A program made the position numbers and the translations under genes. The notes below the pieces were generated by a model. The model saw only the letters and a list, made by a program, of their open reading frames with translations. It searched no databases and was not told the DNA's origin. Shown piece after piece: positions 1-6,394 of a DNA stretch of 7,033 nt. Each line of letters begins with the position of its first letter. Positions within the stretch are counted from its first letter, which is position 1. The stretch comes from Candidatus Gastranaerophilales bacterium. GTDB lineage: Bacteria > Cyanobacteriota > Vampirovibrionia > Gastranaerophilales > Gastranaerophilaceae. The stretch is from contig CAAGQE010000005.1 of assembly GCA_900772035.1 (NCBI GenBank), forward strand, positions 1 through 7,033. Direction: 5' to 3'.

Positions 1-106
1 ATTTTTCCTCGTCAGAACTGAGTGCTTTTGTAATAATGATTTTTTCGTCCTCGCCGAATGTGACGTAAGTTTTATTTAATGATGTATCAAATGTCAATAT
101 TTTCAT
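1..106 (-). CDS. tsaB: TsaB (YeaZ), t6A biosynthesis subunit, N-terminal 35 residues only
   Basis: The gene runs off the left edge, so only the first 35 codons are visible (ATG at 106-104). The peptide begins MKILTFDTSLNKTYVTF, which fits the first beta-strand and the DTS motif of the TsaB/TsaD ASKHA-fold family. The short methionine-first start is typical of TsaB rather than TsaD. TsaB is a non-catalytic paralogue of TsaD; it dimerises with TsaD and, with TsaE, forms the bacterial complex that transfers the threonylcarbamoyl group to A37 of ANN-decoding tRNAs. It starts 3 bases after the tsaE stop, so co-transcription and probably translational coupling are expected; no strong Shine-Dalgarno is visible. 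The tsaE-tsaB order is common in bacteria and supports the call. The uncertainty comes from the short length: I cannot check the C-terminal half or whether another domain (for example RimI) is fused to it. Confidence 0.85.
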   Translation of the reverse strand, partial: MKILTFDTSLNKTYVTFGEDEKIIITKALSSDEEK

Positions 107-109
107 AGT

Positions 110-583
110 TTATGCCAATTTTTTCAAAATTTCTCGTGATTTATTACCAATTGCTGTGATTTTTATTTCACGTTCATTTTCCGACAAATAGTTGATGCTG
201 ACAATTAGCCTGTCGAACGGGAGTTCTGTATCGGGTGAAAATTCCGCCCACTCGACCATTGTCAAAATTTTACCTTCGGAATATTCTGAAAGTTCGTCCG
301 TAATGGTCGATACACCTTCGTTTTCAAGTCTGTACAAATCAAAGTGGTAAACGGGAAGTTTTCCGCTTTTATATTCGTTGAGGATTACAAAACTCGGGCT
401 TGTTACTCTTTGTTTTACATCCAAATATTTGCAAACCAATCTTGTAAATGCCGTTTTTCCCGCGCCGATATCTCCGTGCAAGCATACAAAAGCGCCGTCG
501 TTTTCTACTGCTTTTGCAAATTTTTCAGCAACTTTTTCAGTATCTTGAATACTGTCACAATGGAATTTAAGTTCGTCGTTCAT
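110..583 (-). CDS. tsaE: TsaE, tRNA t6A biosynthesis ATPase
   Basis: This is a 157-residue cytoplasmic P-loop ATPase of the TsaE (YjeE) family, close to the usual length. In bacteria TsaE binds TsaB-TsaD, and its ATP hydrolysis is needed for repeated cycles of t6A37 formation on tRNA. Visible motifs in order are the Walker A loop GDIGAGKT at residues 37-44, the family signature TSPSF at 61-65 (usually TSPTF), HFDLYRL at 80-86 with the conserved Asp/Tyr, and VEWAE at 110-114. The start at 583 is favoured because its ATG overlaps the bamA stop by one base (TAATG) and a GGAG Shine-Dalgarno (597-594) lies 10 bases upstream inside the end of bamA. tsaB follows after 3 bases. Placement behind an outer-membrane assembly gene is less usual than its pairing with tsaB. 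Identification is secure; all core motifs are intact. Confidence 0.97.
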   Translation of the reverse strand: MNDELKFHCDSIQDTEKVAEKFAKAVENDGAFVCLHGDIGAGKTAFTRLVCKYLDVKQRVTSPSFVILNEYKSGKLPVYHFDLYRLENEGVSTITDELSEYSEGKILTMVEWAEFSPDTELPFDRLIVSINYLSENEREIKITAIGNKSREILKKLA

Positions 584-2511
584 TAGAATAAATCTCCGAT
601 ACCGAATGTGAATGCGCCTTTGCCGTTGCCTCTTCCGACGTTAGCAAGCGGATAGCCGTAGTCGATGCTCAAAGGTCCTACACCGGGAACAAATACCTTG
701 ATTCCCGCGCCGGCTGCAATACCGTAACCCGGTCTGTTGTAAATTTTATCGGTGACAGTTGTGTCGAACAATTTACCTGCATCAACAAACATTGCGAACT
801 TCACGTTGTCTAAGAATCTCAACTTCTTGATTCTGTCCAAGAAGAAGAACGGAGTTGTCAATTCGACCGAACCCATTACGTAAGATGTACCCGTACCGAT
901 TGAACTCATCTTGTAACCTCTTACCGTGTAAGGTCCGCCGAGTCTGAATGCCATAACTTCAGGAATATCGCCGTGGATTGTACCGCCTGCTCTTGCAGTT
1001 ACCGAGATTGCAGACTTCGTCATGACGGGGAAGTATTTTCTGATACCGCCTGTCAAAGTTCCGTGAGTGTGGTTAAGGTCGCTTATACCAACGTTTTCCG
1101 TGAATTTGATGTTAGCAACCAAACCGTCTCTGGGGTTGATAATTCTGTCACGGGTATCGTAAACGAGTGACGGCGCCAAAGCAATAAACGTTCCGCCCGT
1201 TAATTGTTTAGCACGTTCGCTGATTGGAATACCGTGCGCAGCGTACAAACTTTCGATTTTTCCGCGGTCGCCTTCCGACAAATCTACGTTTTCAAATCCG
1301 AGTTTAAATGAACCCGATAAATTTCTGAATTTCTTAAATTGTTTAGACGCAACTGCTTCTACGCCCATTCTTCTTTCCATTGCCAACGGAATTTGGTAGC
1401 TGGCATAATCTTGCCAGTACGCTTTGTAGAGCATTGATACGTCAGTACCCATAAATCTCGGCTCGAAGAAACTGATATCAGCCTGCAAATTCGCTCTGTT
1501 CAAAGACGAATCGTCTGATAATAAAATCCCTGTACCTGCCAAGAAGTTAAGAGAAATTCTTTGACCTTTGCCGAGGAAGTTGTTTTCCACGAAGCCTGCC
1601 TGACCGAAGAAACCGGTTGCGGTATCAAGACCTGCACCCAAACTGATAGTTGCGGTTCTTTGTTCGGTAAGGTTTAATGTAATATCGTAGAAGTTCGGGT
1701 CTTCTTCACATTTTTCGATAGTTCTGTTTACGGCTCTGAAGGCTTGTGTTCCGTAAAGTCGCATCAAGTCTTCTCTGATTGTATTTTCGTTATAAATTGT
1801 CCCTGGAACGGAGAGAATGTTTCTGTTTACGACAAAGTCTTTTGTTTTGTTGTTACCTTCAAATTTGATAGTGTTGATAACACCTTCCGAGATGTTTAAA
1901 TTTACACATCCGTCAGGATCGTCAAGAACGCTGTCAACTCTCGCCAAAATGTAGCCTTTTGACGCATAAAGTTGTTCGACTTTTTCGACTGCTTGATTTA
2001 AAGTCGCGATATTTTGCGGTTGATTTTCAAGCGGGGTAAGGATTTCGTCAATTTCACCCGAAGAAACAACCGTGTTGCCCGTAATCATAAATTCCGTGAT
2101 GGGCTTGTTTTCTTCGACATAAATTTTCAAGATGATGTTATTGTCGACATCTTTCACGGGGATTGCGCGCATTTTATCCGTAAACCAGCCCAAATTGTAA
2201 ATTTCGGTCAATCCTCTTTGGATTGTTTCGGGAGAATAAACATCCCCGACTTGCAGGTTTATGGCTTGCATAATGTCGCTGCTTTTAATGATTTTGTTAC
2301 CCTCGATTTTAACCGCGGAAACAACAGGTTTGTTTTTATCTTTTTTCGCCTGTTTTGCTTGTGTTGCGGAATTTCCCGTGTTTTGGTCATAGTCGGGAAT
2401 CGGGGGCATAAACTCTTCCACAGCAAGAGACGGGAGACTTATTCCCGCAAAAACTGTCAATATAAGAATTGTTCGTTTTATAAAATTATTGATTAAGTTC
2501 ATACTTACCAT
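583..2511 (-). CDS. bamA: Omp85-family outer membrane assembly protein BamA (three POTRA domains)
   Basis: The 642-residue protein is predicted to insert and fold beta-barrel proteins in the outer membrane. A Sec signal peptide is visible: K12-R13, a hydrophobic core at about 14-26, and a likely cut after LPSLA (A30/V31). A linker rich in Lys, Gln and Ala spans about 40-62. Three POTRA repeats follow at about 63-134, 136-211 and 213-286, each with the (V/I)xxxxxxGN pattern. The C-terminal barrel covers about 288-642, with the L6-loop motif VRGY at 530-533 in a GGPYTVRGY context and a terminal Phe (GIGDLF). Three POTRAs rather than five match cyanobacterial Omp85. TamA also has three and is the main alternative, but no tamB is in view. 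The start is ambiguous: ATG at 2511 and ATG at 2502 (Met4) both give a sound signal peptide, and neither has a good Shine-Dalgarno. The stop overlaps tsaE by one base. Confidence 0.93.
   Translation of the reverse strand: MVSMNLINNFIKRTILILTVFAGISLPSLAVEEFMPPIPDYDQNTGNSATQAKQAKKDKNKPVVSAVKIEGNKIIKSSDIMQAINLQVGDVYSPETIQRGLTEIYNLGWFTDKMRAIPVKDVDNNIILKIYVEENKPITEFMITGNTVVSSGEIDEILTPLENQPQNIATLNQAVEKVEQLYASKGYILARVDSVLDDPDGCVNLNISEGVINTIKFEGNNKTKDFVVNRNILSVPGTIYNENTIREDLMRLYGTQAFRAVNRTIEKCEEDPNFYDITLNLTEQRTATISLGAGLDTATGFFGQAGFVENNFLGKGQRISLNFLAGTGILLSDDSSLNRANLQADISFFEPRFMGTDVSMLYKAYWQDYASYQIPLAMERRMGVEAVASKQFKKFRNLSGSFKLGFENVDLSEGDRGKIESLYAAHGIPISERAKQLTGGTFIALAPSLVYDTRDRIINPRDGLVANIKFTENVGISDLNHTHGTLTGGIRKYFPVMTKSAISVTARAGGTIHGDIPEVMAFRLGGPYTVRGYKMSSIGTGTSYVMGSVELTTPFFFLDRIKKLRFLDNVKFAMFVDAGKLFDTTVTDKIYNRPGYGIAAGAGIKVFVPGVGPLSIDYGYPLANVGRGNGKGAFTFGIGDLF
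594..597 (-). promoter_or_regulatory. Shine-Dalgarno for tsaE
   Basis: GGAG on the minus strand lies 10 bases before the tsaE ATG and inside the last codons of bamA. It supports the overlapping TAATG start at 583. The spacing is slightly long, so termination-reinitiation by ribosomes leaving bamA probably also contributes (inference). Confidence 0.55.
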
Positions 2512-2528
2512 TGTGGTTGTTTGACAAA

Positions 2529-2559
2529 ATTATAACACACATAGCATGATTTGGTACAA
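2529..2559 (-). promoter_or_regulatory. Predicted sigma70-type promoter for bamA-tsaE-tsaB
   Basis: Reading leftward, a perfect TATAAT (2534-2529) is preceded by TGT, which makes an extended -10 (TGnTATAAT). A weak -35, TTGTAC, lies at 2559-2554 with a long 19-base spacer. Transcription would start near 2522. That leaves only about 11 bases before the ATG at 2511, or about 20 before the ATG at 2502. The extended -10 can compensate for the poor -35. This is sequence inference only. Confidence 0.6.
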
Positions 2560-2561
2560 AT
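2549..2561. repeat. Small inverted repeat ATTTG-GTA-CAAAT in the divergent promoter region
   Basis: A perfect 5-bp inverted repeat with a 3-bp centre covers the putative bamA -35 box, and a further CAAAT half-site lies at 2566-2570. Its position would suit a repressor operator, but in A+T-rich DNA a repeat this short can arise by chance. No known operator family is recognised. Confidence 0.3.
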
Positions 2562-2598
2562 TTAACAAATATGGGGGTTTTTAGGGGTAAAAGTTTAA

Positions 2599-2627
2599 GT
2601 TTTTGTAATATTTTTTTGTATTATAAT
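2599..2627 (+). promoter_or_regulatory. Predicted promoter for hisAIE-hisD-mtaB
   Basis: A perfect TATAAT -10 box lies at 2622-2627. The region 17 bases upstream (2599-2604, GTTTTT) is a poor -35, and TTGTAA at 2603-2608 is too close to serve with this -10. The expected start near 2634 gives a leader of about 20 bases, enough to hold the Shine-Dalgarno but too short for a riboswitch or an attenuator. The -10 call is moderate; the -35 is not convincing. Confidence 0.5.
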
Positions 2628-2664
2628 TATCAAAGACAAATAAAAGGGCGAAAAAATGATAATT
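2625..2664 (+). repeat. 8-bp inverted repeat spanning the hisAIE start codon
   Basis: AATTATCA (2625-2632) and TGATAATT (2657-2664) are perfect reverse complements around a 24-base interval that holds the Shine-Dalgarno. The right arm includes the last two bases of the ATG. A transcript starting upstream of about 2625 could fold this over the ribosome site, but a transcript from the -10 at 2622-2627 would lack the left arm. A chance occurrence is possible. Confidence 0.35.
2644..2648 (+). promoter_or_regulatory. Shine-Dalgarno for hisAIE
   Basis: AAGGG lies 7 bases before the ATG at 2656, which is good spacing. It fixes the start so that the protein begins MIIPSIDL, directly at the first beta-strand of HisA. 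Confidence 0.7.
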
Positions 2665-3882
2665 CCAAGTATTGATTTGATGGATGGCAAAGCCGTTCAG
2701 TTGAGACAAGGCAAAGAAAAAGTTCTCGAAAGAGAAGACGTTGAAAATCTTGCAAGAGAGTTCGGAAAATACGGAGAAATTGCTGTCATTGACCTTGATG
2801 CCGCGATGGGAAAAGGCGATAACGAAGAAGTTATCGGCAAAATTTGCAAAATCGCAAAATGCCGTGTCGGCGGTGGAATTAGAACGAAAGACAAAGCAAA
2901 AAGAATGTTGGCTTTGGGCGCCAAGAAGATAATTATCGGTACTGCGGCGAGCGAGGAGTTTTTGTCGCAATTGCCGAAAGATAAGGTTTTACTTGCGATT
3001 GATGCAAAAAACGGTAAGATTTCTCAAAAAGGCTGGACGGAAGAAATCGAGCAAACTCCCGCCGATTTTGTAAAAAGATTTGACGGTCTATGTTCGGGTT
3101 ATCTTTATACGATTGTCGAAAACGAAGGCATGATGCAGGGAACGAAGATTGACGAAATTAAGAAAATTCGTGAACTTACAAAACATGAACTCGTTGCGGC
3201 AGGCGGAATTTCGACAGTTGAAGAGATTGTTGAACTTCAAAAAATGAACGTTTCATCTCAACTCGGAATGTCGATTTATACGGGCGCAATCAAACTCGCA
3301 GATGCTTTTTGCGCAAATATGGATTTTGAAAAAACGGGCGGACTTATTCCGACGGTAGTTCAAGATTTGGATACAAAACAGGTTTTGATGCTCGCATATT
3401 CTAACAAAGAAAGCCTTTACAAGACATTTGAAACAGGATTGGCTACTTATTACAGCCGTTCAAGAAAAGAACTTTGGACAAAAGGCTTGACGTCGGGCAA
3501 TACCCAAGATTTTGTAACTGCAAGATTTGACTGTGACCAAGATGCTTTGTTGTTTACGGTTCGTCAGAAAGGAAACGCTTGTCATTTGGACAGATTTTCC
3601 TGTTTTGAAGACAGAGAATTTTGCATAAACGAATTGTACAATTTGCTTTTGGACAGAAAAGCTAATTTGCCCGAAAAATCTTTCACTACAAAACTTTTCA
3701 AGGATGAATTTTATCTGAAGAGAAAAATTATGGAAGAAGCATTTGAGTCCGTAAACTTTGAAAAAGGCGACGGTCTCGAATGGGAAGCGAGCGACTTAAC
3801 GTACTTTATGCTTACGTTTATGGCAATGCACGGAGTTACGCCGCAGGATATTATCGCAAACCTTGCATCGAGGACGAAATAA
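2656..3882 (+). CDS. Trifunctional histidine biosynthesis fusion HisA-HisI-HisE
   Basis: One 408-residue chain carries three consecutive enzymes of histidine synthesis. Residues 1-219 are HisA (ProFAR isomerase, TIM barrel): D7 in PSIDL, GGGIR at 72-76, D116 and GW126-127, T152, AAGGIS at 181-186, and a phosphate-site G204/G210. Residues about 222-318 are HisI (PR-AMP cyclohydrolase): [14 protein letters not shown] at 267-270, W274-KG, SGN at 280-282, the metal motif DCDQD at 292-296, and Cys309 and Cys316. Residues about 323-408 are HisE (PR-ATP pyrophosphohydrolase): SFTTKLF, EExxE at 360-364 and ExxD at 377-380. The order along the chain (A, I, E) is the reverse of the reaction order. HisI-HisE fusions are common; an added N-terminal HisA is unusual to my knowledge. 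E157 replaces the expected Asp of the HisA DG motif, and F384 replaces the usual His after DLxY. The linker between HisA and HisI is almost absent. The stop overlaps hisD by one base. Confidence 0.93.
   Translation: MIIPSIDLMDGKAVQLRQGKEKVLEREDVENLAREFGKYGEIAVIDLDAAMGKGDNEEVIGKICKIAKCRVGGGIRTKDKAKRMLALGAKKIIIGTAASEEFLSQLPKDKVLLAIDAKNGKISQKGWTEEIEQTPADFVKRFDGLCSGYLYTIVENEGMMQGTKIDEIKKIRELTKHELVAAGGISTVEEIVELQKMNVSSQLGMSIYTGAIKLADAFCANMDFEKTGGLIPTVVQDLDTKQVLMLAYSNKESLYKTFETGLATYYSRSRKELWTKGLTSGNTQDFVTARFDCDQDALLFTVRQKGNACHLDRFSCFEDREFCINELYNLLLDRKANLPEKSFTTKLFKDEFYLKRKIMEEAFESVNFEKGDGLEWEASDLTYFMLTFMAMHGVTPQDIIANLASRTK
3870..3874 (+). promoter_or_regulatory. Shine-Dalgarno for hisD
   Basis: GAGGA inside the last codons of hisAIE sits 7 bases before the ATG at 3882. 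It decides the hisD start in favour of the overlapping TAATG and against an in-frame upstream ATG at 3780 that would add 34 unrelated residues. Confidence 0.75.
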
Positions 3883-5108
3883 TGATAATTGCAGACAAAA
3901 TTACGGAAGATTTTTATAACGACGGTCAAGACGTTACTGACGCGGTGAAGGAGATTATCGCGGATGTCAGAAAGAACGGTAATTCTGCCGTTAAAAAGTA
4001 TTCCGAAAAATTCGACGGAATTGAAACCGATTGCAGAGAACTTTCGGAAGACGAAATCGAAAATGCTGTAAAATCGTTGGATGACGAGGTTCTTGAGGCT
4101 TTGAAATTTTCCGTAAGAAATGTCGAAGAGTTTGCAAAGGCTCAACTCGGTTCTGTAAAAAACACAATGGTTCAGGCTGATGGCGCGATTTTGGGACACA
4201 AAATCATTCCGCTTGAAAAAGTCGGCTGCTACATTCCGGGGGGTAATTATCCGTTGCCAAGCACGGCTATTATGACGATTGTGCCTGCCGTAGTTGCGGG
4301 AGTGAAGGAAATCATTGCGGTTTCACCAAAGGCGAAGCCCGTAACCGTTGCGGCGGCTAAACTTGCGGGTGCAACTAAAATTTTTAATATCGGCGGAGTC
4401 CAAGCGATTGCGGCGCTTGCTTACGGCACGGAAACCATTGACGCGGTTGATAAAATCGTTGGTCCGGGGAACAAATACGTTGCGACTGCTAAAAAAATAG
4501 TTTACGGTGATTGCGGAATCGATTTTGTTGCGGGACCTTCAGAGGTTATGGTTGTTGCGGACAACAGCGCAAACCCCGAATTTGTTGCGGCGGATTTGCT
4601 TGCACAATGTGAACATGACAAAGATGCAAGGGCATATCTTTTGTGCTTTGACGGGGATTTTGCGGTTAAGGTAGACGAATGCGCCAGAATTTTCCTCGAA
4701 ACTTTGCAAACGGCAGATATCGCGAGGGTTTCTTACGAAAAATCGACGGCTTACGTTGTAAAAGATTTGCAGGAGGCTGTTGAAATAGCCAATAAAAAAG
4801 CCCCCGAACACTTGGAATTATGCTTGAATGAAGTGGAAAATTCCGTTGATTTGTTCAGAAATTACGGCTCGTTGTTTATCGGAAACTACTCGGCAGAGGT
4901 TTTTGGCGATTATGTTTCGGGAACAAATCATACGCTCCCGACAGGCAGAGCGGCTCGTTTTACGGGCGGTTTGAGCGTTTTTGATTATATTAAAATTCAA
5001 ACTTTCCAAAAAATCGAAAATGTTGAAAAATTTGCAAAATACGCATCAATATTGGCAGAACAGGAAGGCTTGTTTGCACACAAATTGGCATCGGATGTGA
5101 GAAAATAA
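3882..5108 (+). CDS. hisD: HisD, histidinol dehydrogenase
   Basis: This cytoplasmic zinc- and NAD-dependent enzyme performs the last two steps of histidine synthesis, oxidising L-histidinol to histidine by way of the aldehyde. At 408 residues it is slightly shorter than the usual roughly 430. Family blocks seen in order are EKVGCYIPGG at 112-121, PSTAIM at 126-131, GGVQAIAALAYGT at 171-183, IVGPGN at 192-197, and AGPSEV at 217-222. The zinc ligands expected from the E. coli enzyme appear as Q242 and H245 (in AQCEHD), D343 (in FGDYVSGTNH) and H400. The catalytic pair is E309-H310 in KAPEHL, with H350 also conserved. The start at 3882 is set by the GAGGA site and the one-base overlap with hisAIE. 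With the upstream fusion, the two proteins cover histidine steps 2-4 and the final two oxidations; hisG, hisF, hisH, hisB and hisC are not in the window. Confidence 0.97.
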   Translation: MIIADKITEDFYNDGQDVTDAVKEIIADVRKNGNSAVKKYSEKFDGIETDCRELSEDEIENAVKSLDDEVLEALKFSVRNVEEFAKAQLGSVKNTMVQADGAILGHKIIPLEKVGCYIPGGNYPLPSTAIMTIVPAVVAGVKEIIAVSPKAKPVTVAAAKLAGATKIFNIGGVQAIAALAYGTETIDAVDKIVGPGNKYVATAKKIVYGDCGIDFVAGPSEVMVVADNSANPEFVAADLLAQCEHDKDARAYLLCFDGDFAVKVDECARIFLETLQTADIARVSYEKSTAYVVKDLQEAVEIANKKAPEHLELCLNEVENSVDLFRNYGSLFIGNYSAEVFGDYVSGTNHTLPTGRAARFTGGLSVFDYIKIQTFQKIENVEKFAKYASILAEQEGLFAHKLASDVRK

Positions 5109-6394
5109 TGGCTACTTTTTTGATAAAAACATTTGGATGTAAAACAAATCAGACCGAATCCGCCGTTATGGAGGAAAAACTTTTAGAGGCGGGATTTGAG
5201 CCTGCTAAAAGTATTGAGACCTGCGATTATTACGTTTTCAACTCATGTGCGGTGACGCAGGAAGCCGAAAAAAAACTTTTTCAGACCATAAAATCCGCAA
5301 AACATAAAAATCCGAATATGAAAGTTATTCTGACCGGATGTTATGCTCAACTCAATAAAAATGAGGACAATCCTTTGATAGATAAGGTTTTCGGAATTTA
5401 CGAAAAACCCGATGTTGTTTCCGTGATTATGGGAGATGCAAAGGTTTTTGTCTCGGATATCAATGAACATAGAGATTTTCGTTATGAAAAACTTTCGGGA
5501 TTTAATAAAACCAGAGCGACCATAAAAATCCAAGACGGTTGCAATAACAGATGTTCGTACTGCACAATCTGTATCGCGAGAGGGCTTTCGAGAAGTTGCG
5601 AGGCGAAAGACGTGATTGAGCAAATCAATGAACTTACCGAAAACGGCTATAACGAAATCGTTTTGACAGGTATTCACGTCGGACAATGGGGTTTGGATTT
5701 GGAGCCGAAAAAATCTTTGATTGACCTTTTGAAATTGATTGACAAAACTGATGCAAAGACAGTCAGATTAGGCTCTTTGGACCCCAATGAACTTACGGAT
5801 GAAGTTATTGATTTTCTCTCAAAATCCGATAAGTTTTGTCCGCATTTTCACTTGTCGTTACAGTCTTTGAACGATAAAATTTTGAAGAAAATGAACAGAC
5901 ACTATACGTTTGAAAAGATTAAAGATGTTGTCTTGAAACTGCATAATAATTTTGACAGCGTATTTTTAGGTTGTGATATTATCGTCGGATTTCCTTATGA
6001 GACAAAGGATGACTTCGATTTGACGCTTGAGAGATTGAAAGAACTTCCCTTGTCGCAAATTCATGTTTTTCCCTATTCTCAACGACCGAATACTGTTGCG
6101 GCGACGTTGCCCGAGCAGGTTGAGCAAAGTGAAAAACACAGACGGATGCAACTTGTTAAGGCTGTTTCTATCCAAAAACACAATGAATTTTTGCAAAAAA
6201 ATGTGGGTCGGGAATATTTTGTCACGGTTGAGAAAAATCCCGACAGAAAAACAGGCTTGTATAAAGCGGTTACGCCGAATTACATCAAGGTAATGTTTGA
6301 GGGCGCGCCCGAGTATAAGAATAAGTTTGTGAAAATTCGTCTTAAAAAAGCCGATGCAGAAAACGAAATTATTTTTGCAGAAATCGTAAAATAG
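5108..6394 (+). CDS. mtaB: MtaB-type tRNA t6A37 methylthiotransferase (radical SAM)
   Basis: The 428-residue protein is of the methylthiotransferase family; MtaB converts t6A37 to ms2t6A37 in ANN-decoding tRNAs using two Fe-S clusters and SAM. The N-terminal domain holds the auxiliary-cluster cysteines C11 (FGCKTNQTES), C47 (NSCAVT) and C78 (TGCYAQ). The radical-SAM core has C145, C149 and C152 in KIQDGCNNRCSYC, then ARGLSRS at 157-163, LTGIHVG at 186-192, LGSLDPNE at 221-228 and GFP at 294-296. A TRAM-like domain is expected at about 366-427. KIQDGC, GIH and the SLDPNE block favour MtaB over MiaB or RimO. Departures from the family are C155 where Pro is usual, LQSLND instead of LQSGSD, and FPYET instead of FPGET. 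The start overlaps the hisD stop as TAATG; a GTGA element (5097-5100) seven bases upstream may serve as the ribosome site. It shares a transcript with histidine genes without an obvious pathway link. Confidence 0.9.
   Translation: MATFLIKTFGCKTNQTESAVMEEKLLEAGFEPAKSIETCDYYVFNSCAVTQEAEKKLFQTIKSAKHKNPNMKVILTGCYAQLNKNEDNPLIDKVFGIYEKPDVVSVIMGDAKVFVSDINEHRDFRYEKLSGFNKTRATIKIQDGCNNRCSYCTICIARGLSRSCEAKDVIEQINELTENGYNEIVLTGIHVGQWGLDLEPKKSLIDLLKLIDKTDAKTVRLGSLDPNELTDEVIDFLSKSDKFCPHFHLSLQSLNDKILKKMNRHYTFEKIKDVVLKLHNNFDSVFLGCDIIVGFPYETKDDFDLTLERLKELPLSQIHVFPYSQRPNTVAATLPEQVEQSEKHRRMQLVKAVSIQKHNEFLQKNVGREYFVTVEKNPDRKTGLYKAVTPNYIKVMFEGAPEYKNKFVKIRLKKADAENEIIFAEIVK

Noticed and set aside
2014..2496. Open frame of 160 codons on the plus strand opposite bamA
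   Set aside because: It lies wholly antisense to a strongly conserved gene, shows no recognisable motif and has no ribosome site; it is a by-product of bamA codon use.
2521..2550. Upstream his promoter based on a perfect TTGACA at 2521-2526 on the plus strand
   Set aside because: The hexamers at 15-18 bases downstream (TAGCAT, CATGAT) are poor -10 matches, and a perfect TATAAT exists closer to the gene.
2573..2588. G-run pair (GGGGG and GGGG) as a quadruplex or regulatory element
   Set aside because: Only two G-runs are present; an intramolecular quadruplex needs four.
2571..2655. Histidine attenuator or leader peptide upstream of hisAIE
   Set aside because: The small open frame from the ATG at 2571 has no histidine codons, and no terminator/antiterminator pair is visible; the predicted leader is only about 20 bases.
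3780..3881. Longer hisD beginning at the in-frame ATG at 3780
   Set aside because: The extra 34 residues do not resemble HisD, they overlap the conserved end of HisE, and a good GAGGA site with TAATG overlap marks 3882 as the start.
3711..4199. Open frame of 162 codons on the minus strand across the hisAIE/hisD junction
   Set aside because: Antisense to two conserved enzymes, with low-complexity Phe/Ile/Ser-rich translation and no family resemblance.
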